Source: Cryptomeria japonica (lineage: Eukaryota > Streptophyta > Pinopsida > Cupressales > Cupressaceae). Taken from it: DNA of 64,000 nucleotides. Within the stretch, counting starts at the first letter, position 1. Every line of letters starts with the position of its first letter. Below the pieces are notes generated by a model that was not told where the DNA came from, made no database searches, and worked only from the letters and a program-made list of their open reading frames with translations. Made by a program: the position numbers and the translations under genes. Positions 56,405-64,000 of the stretch are shown piece after piece. The stretch is taken from NCBI RefSeq assembly GCF_030272615.1, contig NC_081407.1:102347897-102411896 (forward strand), written 5' to 3'.

Positions 56405-58810
56405 CTATCGAATCATGAATAAAAATGTAAATCTAGGAGGGACACTATAGCAACTGAATTGGTATTTGCAAAACAACCAAGCAGAAGAAAAGTAAATATT
56501 ATATGAGGAGAGCACTTTTTGACAAACCTGAAACCTACCAGCCAATGAAAAAAAGTTCCTGTTCCATTTGGAAAGCTTCTTGTCAATTTTGTTCCTTATC
56601 CATTCCCACATCTCTTTCAAGTTAGGGGTATGTTCCTAGCCGAGAAGATAAGATTTATGAAGGGCCACTTTACTCGCAGAAGCCTTGAAAAAGATATCAA
56701 TGTTCCCTTTGACCCTAGGGGTGATTTCATTGTTCTTGACAAGATAGAAAAGAGCATCAACAACAATAACAAACAAGGTCAGGGCTAAGGGGCAACCTTG
56801 TTTGATGGATGTATAGAGAGGAAACCTATCCGACCTCAGACCATTCACTTCCACCATAGCATTAGCATCACATAATAGGGTCTGAACCAGCCTGCAAAAG
56901 GAACTCGAGAAACCCAAATTGTCAAGCATCTGAAGAATAAATCCCCATTGAATCCTATCATAAGCCTTCTCAAAATCAATCAATAGAATAACTCCATTTT
57001 GACCTATATTCTTTGTCCAATTCAATGACTCCCAATAAGTGATAAGGTTTTCTAGAATGTACCTTCCCTTCACAAAGCCAGTTTGGGTGGGACTAATGAT
57101 TTTGGGGAGGATCTTCTCCAACCCGACAGCAACCACCTTGCCCAGGATCTTATAAGAAACATTAAGTAGGGTAATTGGCCTCTAGTTTCTAATGAGTGTT
57201 TTGTCTCCCTCTTTTGGGATCAACTTAATAAGACTTTGATTGATATATTTACCAAGAGTGCCTCTATTAATTTCTTCCTCATATACTTCCAATAGATCAT
57301 CAGAAATCCAGTTAATATTAGCCTTGTAGAACTCGACTGCAAATCCATCCAGTCCCAGAGATTTGTCATTGCTTAGAGATGTAATAGAATTTTCTATCTC
57401 CTCCTTAGATATAGGTTTTCCCACATAGGAGAAATCCTCCTCTTCCATCAATTTTGGGATAAGTATTTTATGCATTTTTCTAATGCTTGAGGACATATTC
57501 AAACTCCCACAAGGCCAAAGGCTACCTCATAAGCTTACCACCATATTTTTTCTATGCCACTCTATTATCACAATGAAGCATGATAATAACCCTTGAATTT
57601 TAAAAAAATCTCATAGTCAAGAAAAGTTGTTTGATCTTATAAATGTTTCATTGTCTATGGTCTTTGTATAAGCAATATATTGAATGAATAAAGAAATCTT
57701 TGTTAGTAATTTGCAACTTTCCAGTACAATAAATTCAATTTATCCTTGTTGATTTTTTTTTACTTTGCAAAGATAGTTCTGTAATACTGAGAAAATTGGT
57801 CAAGAATTTCCACAGGATTAGTGAAATTTTTGTTATCCTCCCAAATGCTGAAAATTCTATCTTTAGCCTCCTTAATCTTAAGCATTTGAAAGAAAAATTT
57901 AGAGCCTTTGTCACTTGAGTCAAGCTACCTAAGTTTGGCTCTTGTCTTCCGTCCCATAATATTAGCATTTTGAATCTTTCTCAGACTAGCTTTAGTACTG
58001 ATGAGATTATGAGTAAGTTGTTCATCCTCAGGATTGTCTTGGAGCTCAGACTCTACCTTAGATAGGGCCTCTTGCCAATGCAACTCCAATCTCCTACTGT
58101 CCTTGTCTTTTTTCTTTCCTGTAGTATGGCACAAATTCTTCCAACTCCTAATGTTTTGACTCCATTTCTCATAGCATGAGAGTGAGGCACTATTGACTTT
58201 GTTAAAAACCCTTATAAAGCCTATGACACATATGATGTCCTCATCTTCAAGTAGTCTAGTATTCAGAATAAAGGAGTCAGAATGAGAATGCAGAATTGCA
58301 TTATAGTTAGAGAAACCCAAGGTAATTTGAATAGGACGATGATTTGACAATGTATATGGAATAACAAAATATTTCTCCCCCTTAGAATCCCTATGAATCT
58401 CAAAGAAGTCCTTACTGAAATAAAATCTGTCCAATCTGCAATACACTCTCCTATTATGTTGTTGGTAACTACACCATGTAAACCAAATAGAATTAAGTTC
58501 ATCCTTACAACTAGCAATAGGGTCAATAAGTTTCAGTTTATTAATTATCCTATCCCAGTGCATCCTTTCAAGCCCTTTCCATTCAAATCTAGATCCTCCC
58601 CTCTTATCCTAAGCACATTCAATCATGTTAAAATCTCCTCCAAAGAACCATGATACATCCTCAAGCTAAGATACCCAATTCCATAATTCCACCCTTTCTC
58701 TATAATCATTAGGAGCATAAATGGAACATAGTGCAAATGTCTTATCATCCATTTTAAGCATCACCCACATAGCTCTAGCGCAGGGGGGTTGTCCCCACCT
58801 ATCACACTAT
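56405..58810 (-). pseudogene. LINE remnant 2, N-terminal half (endonuclease and RT)
   Basis: Reading leftward, the endonuclease region starts near 58810 (FALCSIYAPNDYRERVELW, GGDFNMIE, LDRFYFS, TLSNHRPIQI) and continues in 57925-58563. The RT has DKSLGLDGFAVEFYK and FVKGRYILENLITYW, then LIDFEKAYDRIQW and SIKQGCPLALTLFVIVVDAL. From there the frame jumps to FFKASASKVALHKSYLLG, skipping the FADD box, so about 40 residues including the catalytic aspartates are deleted. It ends with LSKWNRNFFSLAGRFQVCQK, then SSAWLF. In L1 this is directly upstream of HLQKKIRDFLW at 29540. Probably the same LINE. Confidence 0.85.
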
Positions 58811-59277
58811 TGATCCATTTATGGCTTTACATATTTTGAGATATTTTCACTAATATTAATTTAGGATTATATGATTTGACACAAATTTATTTTATGAAAA
58901 TATAATATGGGAGAATTTTTTTTTTCTTTAGAATTATAGAACTAGGTCTTTACCATTTCCCCAAACACTTAATTTTTTTTTACTTCATCAATGAAAAATA
59001 AAATAAAATAAAAAGTCAAACTAATGAGATTTGTATATACAATTACAATTTTTTTGTGGTGTGAATGTAATTGGTTTTTCCCAACCATGCCTCACAAAGC
59101 GATCAATATATTACAGTTATTGAGTTAGAATTCATCACGTTTCTACACTCTCAAGGTTCTGGTTTTGGCTGGAGTGAAAATTGTCTCAGCATCCATCACA
59201 TTCGAAAATTATATTTGACAATTATGACATGCATTTCTAGTGTATTTTTTTCTGGATTCGATTGTGTGTATATTTTT
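58811..59277. other. Junction between LINE and PLE, nothing recognised
   Basis: No supported coding frame. It probably includes the true 3' end of the PLE, which I cannot place. Confidence 0.4.
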
Positions 59278-59323
59278 CCATCAACGTTTCGAATCACACT
59301 CCGTGATTCATCATCAGGATGAT
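59278..59323 (-). ncRNA. Type I hammerhead ribozyme motif of the PLE
   Basis: The minus strand contains CTGATGA (59311-59317), a 7-bp stem II (GAATCAC with GTGATTC, loop GGAGT) preceded by one unpaired T, and GAAAC (59286-59290). A minimal stem III and a GTT cleavage triplet follow, and then GATG, which pairs with the CATC just ahead of CTGATGA to form stem I. All core bases are present. PLEs are known to carry such minimal hammerheads. Predicted cleavage is after the T at 59283. Confidence 0.8.
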
Positions 59324-59812
59324 AAGAATTCCCAAGACATGAAAGATGTTGAGTTGCAGATTTGAGGCAAAATATAAAGAGGAGAGGGGTGGGGGAAGGC
59401 ACGGGAAACAAGGAGAGAGGAAAGAGAAAAGGAAAAGACCACCTGAAGGATGAGAGACCTAAAACACTCCAAGGAATAAACCACCCACAAAAAAGAAAAA
59501 AGGAAATCTCAGCACCATAATCAAAACCACTAAAGAACATAAAAGAAGAAGAGAAAATGGGATAAAAATAAAAAACTAAAAGAATAAAAAAATGATTATA
59601 AATACATAACGGAATAAACACAAAGGCATAGACCAAAAGACAAAAACCAGAAACAAATAAGAAAAGAGAAAATTACAATTCCAAAAGAATGAGCATATAA
59701 AAATAAACACAAGAGGAGGTCTAAAATCAAATATAAACTAAATAAACAAATAGGAAAATAGACCACAGGGGGAGAGGGCGATGCATAAATGAGGAAGAAA
59801 GAGGAGGAGAAG
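59324..59812 (-). other. PLE 3' untranslated region
   Basis: Pyrimidine-rich on the minus strand (T/C runs) between the PLE stop and the ribozyme. No coding frame supported. Confidence 0.55.
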
Positions 59813-61918
59813 TCAGGGAGGGGGGCGGGGATGACGCTGGAGGGCAAGAAGAAGAGGGTGCCACGAGATGCTAAGGTTTAACCCATCGTCTCGATTAAGA
59901 TTGGATGGGTGCTGAATGATAGCAATGGCCTCTTTAACTTTCCTCTTGAAAAAGTTGTTCTCCCTACACAATACCTGAGTGTCCTCCAAACAGATATGAT
60001 GCTTGGTAGTTGATGAATGCTCAGCTAAGGCTGATTTGAGGGCACGTTCATGCTTAATGTCGGCACTATGCTCTTTTATTCGAGTCATGAACGAACGACC
60101 TGTTTCTCCAATGTATGGAGTTCCACAGGAGCATACAATCTTGTATACACCTGACTCTGAAAAGGCATCCCTAGTGTCCTTAAGCGGTGGGGCATGCCTC
60201 TTGATGGTGGAAACAGGTTTGAAGGCACAACGGAGACCTTTTTTCCCAAGGATTTTTGAGATTTTGTGAGAAATGCCTTCAACATAAGGGAGAGAGACAT
60301 ACGGGGCCTGCGATGGAGAGGGCACGGGATTCGAGATGGAAAGGAAATGAGATTTGGCTTGGAGGAAGGCCCGAGTGATCTGCTTGTTCGAGTAGCCATT
60401 CCAAAGGAAGACTTGACGAAGATGGGAGAGCTCTTGGTCTAAGTTATCCTTATCACAAATCCGATGAGCTCTTAAAGCCAAGGTTTTGAGGATCCCAACT
60501 TTCTGGCTATGGTGGTGATGAGAAGACGAATGAAGATATAAGTCAGTGTGGGTAGTTTTGCGAAACACCTGACGACCAAGGGATCCGTCAGGTTTTTTAC
60601 AAATTAAGACATCGAGAAAGGATAAAAGGTTGTTGGATTCAAGTTCTTTGGTGAAGGCAATGGACGGAGAAATGTTGTTGAGGTGAGTATGAAATTCCTC
60701 TAACCTGTCCAAGCCGTGGGGCCAACATACATTGGTGTCATCCATATATCGTTTCCACCATTTTGGCTTGAGGGGGAAAGAATGTAAGGCCACCTCTTCA
60801 AAATGTTCCATGAATATGTTGGCAATGACCGGCGCGAGAGGGGAGCCCATGGCTACTCCGTCAACCTGTTCATAGATAACCCCTTGGAAGGCGAAGAAGG
60901 TTGACCTTAAGCAAAGTTCCGCTAAAGAGGCGATTTCCTCATTGACCTTAAGCTTGACAATCTCTATGGCGTCTAGAATAGGGACCTTGGTGAAGAGGGA
61001 CACCACATCGAAGCTCACAAGAGTGTCTTGAGGGTCCAACTTAGTGTCCTTGATAAACTGGACAAATTGGTTGGAATCTTTGATGAAGGAGTTGGAGTTA
61101 CCAACAAGCGGAGAGATTAATTTGGCAAGAAAAGCGGCTAACTTGTAAGTCGGAGACCCAATGGTATCGACAATGGGTCTCAAAGGAATGTTGGCTTTGT
61201 GAATTTTTGGGACCCCATATATACGAGGGGTCACTTCCTTAGACGGAAGAAGACGAAGTTTGGTAGAATCATCCAAAGAGGAGTTAGAAATAGCAGATCT
61301 AACTGCCTTCAGAATCTTCGGGCACGGGTTACGAGACAAAATTTTGTAACTACTGGAATCTGAGAGGAGGATTTCCATTTTGGCCAAGTAATCTGGTTTG
61401 CTCATAATGACCGTGGCATTGCCTTTGTCAGCTCTTGAGATGATAAGGTCATTATTGTGCATTAGATTATTGAAGGCCAACAGCTCAGCTTTAGGGATGT
61501 TGAATTTAGGAGGTTTGGCATAACGGAGCGCTACAGCACAATCTTGTCTAATCTCTTCAGCAACATCAAGAGGGAGGGTACGAACCGCATTTTCGATCTC
61601 GATGAGGAAGTCGATGTGCGGAATGTTGCGAGGAGTCAAGGCAAAGTTAAGACCTCGCTTGAGGAAGTTGAAAGCGAGAGGATCAATGTGGGCGGGAGAG
61701 AGGTTGACCACAAGTTTGGTCTCCCAATTACTAATGGGGTTGATGATAGGGGCTGACCTAGGAAGAGTGCCGAGATCCAAGGCGGGGGGTGGGGGGGCTG
61801 AAAAGACAAAAGGACAAGACTGCAAGGAATGGGATGAGTTCACACCGAGGGGAGTGGTCGGGCAAGGTTTACGTGGAGGAAGATAAGCCACGGAGGATGT
61901 GTCCACTTCCAACCACAA
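59813..61918 (-). CDS. Penelope-like element RT with GIY-YIG endonuclease, left copy (5'-truncated)
   Basis: 701 codons without a stop. The frame enters from the palindrome spacer with a TTG, so the true N-terminus is missing. RT shows SRADKGNATVIM (161-172), TPRIYGVPKIHK (230-241), motif A SFDVVSLFT (D304), GVAMGSPLAP (354-363) and YMDD (391-394). The C-terminal GIY-YIG nuclease shows GVYKIVCSCG (590-599), YIG (602-604), GRSFMTRIKEH and AEH near 632-634. The protein primes reverse transcription at a nick it makes itself. All catalytic residues I can check are present. PLEs with GIY-YIG are known from conifers (Dryad). Base composition is more GC-rich than the surroundings. Confidence 0.95.
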   Translation of the reverse strand: MWLEVDTSSVAYLPPRKPCPTTPLGVNSSHSLQSCPFVFSAPPPPALDLGTLPRSAPIINPISNWETKLVVNLSPAHIDPLAFNFLKRGLNFALTPRNIPHIDFLIEIENAVRTLPLDVAEEIRQDCAVALRYAKPPKFNIPKAELLAFNNLMHNNDLIISRADKGNATVIMSKPDYLAKMEILLSDSSSYKILSRNPCPKILKAVRSAISNSSLDDSTKLRLLPSKEVTPRIYGVPKIHKANIPLRPIVDTIGSPTYKLAAFLAKLISPLVGNSNSFIKDSNQFVQFIKDTKLDPQDTLVSFDVVSLFTKVPILDAIEIVKLKVNEEIASLAELCLRSTFFAFQGVIYEQVDGVAMGSPLAPVIANIFMEHFEEVALHSFPLKPKWWKRYMDDTNVCWPHGLDRLEEFHTHLNNISPSIAFTKELESNNLLSFLDVLICKKPDGSLGRQVFRKTTHTDLYLHSSSHHHHSQKVGILKTLALRAHRICDKDNLDQELSHLRQVFLWNGYSNKQITRAFLQAKSHFLSISNPVPSPSQAPYVSLPYVEGISHKISKILGKKGLRCAFKPVSTIKRHAPPLKDTRDAFSESGVYKIVCSCGTPYIGETGRSFMTRIKEHSADIKHERALKSALAEHSSTTKHHICLEDTQVLCRENNFFKRKVKEAIAIIQHPSNLNRDDGLNLSISWHPLLLALQRHPRPPP

Positions 61919-61935
61919 CCGGCTCTTCCTACGGA
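61911..61935. other. Palindrome spacer
   Basis: 25 unpaired bases between the inverted arms (left arm ends 61910, right arm begins 61936). Confidence 0.9.
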
Positions 61936-61936
61936 G

Positions 61937-64000
61937 GAAGTGGACACATCCTCCGTGGCTTATCTTCCTCCACGTAAACCTTGCCTGACCACTCCCCTCG
62001 GTGTGAACTCATCCCATTCCTTGCAGTCTTGTCCTTTTGTCTTTTCAGCCCCCCCACCCCCCGCCTTGGATCTCGGCACTCTTCCTAGGTCAGCCCCTAT
62101 CATCAACCCCATTAGTAATTGGGAGACCAAACTTGTGGTCAACCTCTCTCCCGCCCACATTGATCCTCTCGCTTTCAACTTCCTCAAGCGAGGTCTTAAC
62201 TTTGCCTTGACTCCTCGCAACATTCCGCACATCGACTTCCTCATCGAGATCGAAAATGCGGTTCGTACCCTCCCTCTTGATGTTGCTGAAGAGATTAGAC
62301 AAGATTGTGCTGTAGCGCTCCGTTATGCCAAACCTCCTAAATTCAACATCCCTAAAGCTGAGCTGTTGGCCTTCAATAATCTAATGCACAATAATGACCT
62401 TATCATCTCAAGAGCTGACAAAGGCAATGCCACGGTCATTATGAGCAAACCAGATTACTTGGCCAAAATGGAAATCCTCCTCTCAGATTCCAGTAGTTAC
62501 AAAATTTTGTCTCGTAACCCGTGCCCGAAGATTCTGAAGGCAGTTAGATCTGCTATTTCTAACTCCTCTTTGGATGATTCTACCAAACTTCGTCTTCTTC
62601 CATCTAAGGAAGTGACCCCTCGTATATATGGGGTCCCAAAAATTCACAAAGCCAACATTCCTTTGAGACCCATTGTCGATACCATTGGGTCTCCGACTTA
62701 CAAGTTAGCCGCTTTTCTTGCCAAATTAATCTCTCCGCTTGTTGGTAACTCCAACTCCTTCATCAAAGATTCCAACCAATTTGTCCAGTTTATCAAGGAC
62801 ACTAAGTTGGACCCTCAAGACACTCTTGTGAGCTTCGATGTGGTGTCCCTCTTCACCAAGGTCCCTATTCTAGACGCCATAGAGATTGTCAAGCTTAAGG
62901 TCAATGAGGAAATCGCCTCTTTAGTGGAACTTTGCTTAAGGTCAACCTTCTTCGCCTTCCAAGGGGTTATCTATGAACAGGTTGACGGAGTAGCCATGGG
63001 CTCCCCTCTCGCGCCGGTCATTGCCAACATATTCATGGAACATTTTGAAGAGGTGGCCTTACATTCTTTCCCCCTCAAGCCAAAATGGTGGAAACGATAT
63101 ATGGATGACACCAATGTATGTTGGCCCCACGGCTTGGACAGGTTAGAGGAATTTCATACTCACCTCAACAACATTTCTCCGTCCATTGCCTTCACCAAAG
63201 AACTTGAATCCAACAACCTTTTATCCTTTCTCGATGTCTTAATTTGTAAAAAACCTGACGGATCCCTTGGTCGTCAGGTGTTTCGCAAAACTACCCACAC
63301 TGACTTATATCTTCATTCGTCTTCTCATCACCACCATAGCCAGAAAGTTGGGATCCTCAAAACCTTGGCTTTAAGAGCTCATCGGATTTGTGATAAGGAT
63401 AACTTAGACCAAGAGCTCTCCCATCTTCGTCAAGTCTTCCTTTGGAATGGCTACTCGAACAAGCAGATCACTCGGGCCTTCCTCCAAGCCAAATCTCATT
63501 TCCTTTCCATCTCGAATCCCGTGCCCTCTCCATCGCAGGCCCCGTATGTCTCTCTCCCTTATGTTGAAGGCATTTCTCACAAAATCTCAAAAATCCTTGG
63601 GAAAAAAGGTCTCCGTTGTGCCTTCAAACCTGTTTCCACCATCAAGAGGCATGCCCCACCGCTTAAGGACACTAGGGATGCCTTTTCAGAGTCAGGTGTA
63701 TACAAGATTGTATGCTCCTGTGGAACTCCATACATTGGAGAAACAGGTCGTTCGTTCATGACTCGAATAAAAGAGCATAGTGCCGACATTAAGCATGAAC
63801 GTGCCCTCAAATCAGCCTTAGCTGAGCATTCATCAACTACCAAGCATCATATCTGTTTGGAGGACACTCAGGTATTGTGTAGGGAGAACAACTTTTTCAA
63901 GAGGAAAGTTAAAGAGGCCATTGCTATCATTCAGCACCCATCCAATCTTAATCGAGACGATGGGTTAAACCTTAGCATCTCGTGGCACCCTCTTCTTCTT
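61937..64000 (+). CDS. Penelope-like element RT with GIY-YIG endonuclease, right copy (runs off the window)
   Basis: Mirror copy of the left PLE; position x corresponds to 123846 minus x with no net gap. The frame is open to the window end, with the YMDD (about 63100) and GIY-YIG motifs intact. I found only two differences, both C to T on the coding strand. They change a proline near residue 20 to leucine and the alanine at residue 333 to valine. The stop and any ribozyme lie outside. Confidence 0.93.

Noticed and set aside
62090-62302. Minus-strand frames in the right PLE arm (also 61960-62244 and 63577-63843).
   Set aside because: They are shadows of the PLE frame and recur mirror-wise in the left arm.
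59846-64000. Long inverted repeat as terminal inverted repeats of a DNA transposon.
   Set aside because: The arms are coding PLE sequence with a 25-bp centre; there is no transposase between them.

Overview
This window is intergenic, repeat-dominated DNA of a large plant genome, most likely a conifer or other gymnosperm. No tRNA, rRNA or ordinary host gene is recognisable. It is a nest of retroelements: Ty3/gypsy LTR elements of Tat type with long leaders, L1-type LINE remnants and a Penelope-like element (PLE) with a GIY-YIG domain. AT-rich LTRs full of TTAATTAA, together with a PLE, point to a conifer; this is inference.

Left part (1-16068): two minus-strand gypsy elements. A (left edge outside the window, to 7481) has gag-protease-G-patch, an upstream small ORF, a 3 kb leader, a primer-binding site (PBS) and a 5' LTR. 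B (7482-16068, continuing beyond A) has gag and G-patch parts but neither protease nor polymerase. A appears to be inserted in the 3' part of B.

Middle (16069-30221): an LTR-like stretch, a LINE remnant (17750-19700), AT-rich filler, and a second LINE that is cut open by a complete 7.1 kb gag/protease-only element D (21306-28405, target duplication ATTGT).

Element C (30222-48677, 18456 bp, target duplication CAATG) is a complete Tat-type element on the minus strand. It has both LTRs, PBS, polypurine tract, gag, protease, G-patch, RT, two RNase H domains and integrase. On the opposite strand, next to the 3' LTR, lies a broken plant-mobile-domain gene with a glycine-rich linker and a coiled coil. 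C sits in older LTR-like DNA (29543-30221 and 48683 to about 56400). That DNA in turn appears to split the second LINE, whose N-terminal half is at 56405-58810.

Right part (59278-64000): a PLE with an intact-looking RT/GIY-YIG reading frame and a type I hammerhead ribozyme motif 3' of it. The PLE is duplicated head to head in a near-perfect palindrome (arms of at least 2065 bp, 25 bp spacer) that runs off the window.

The least familiar feature is a set of phased 20-22 bp arrays in the untranslated regions of A, B, C and a fourth element near 54.3 kb. Each has a short conserved core and a variable remainder. In A, B and C one array lies next to the PBS. A, B and C also share a leader block, and A and C share a small ORF upstream of gag.
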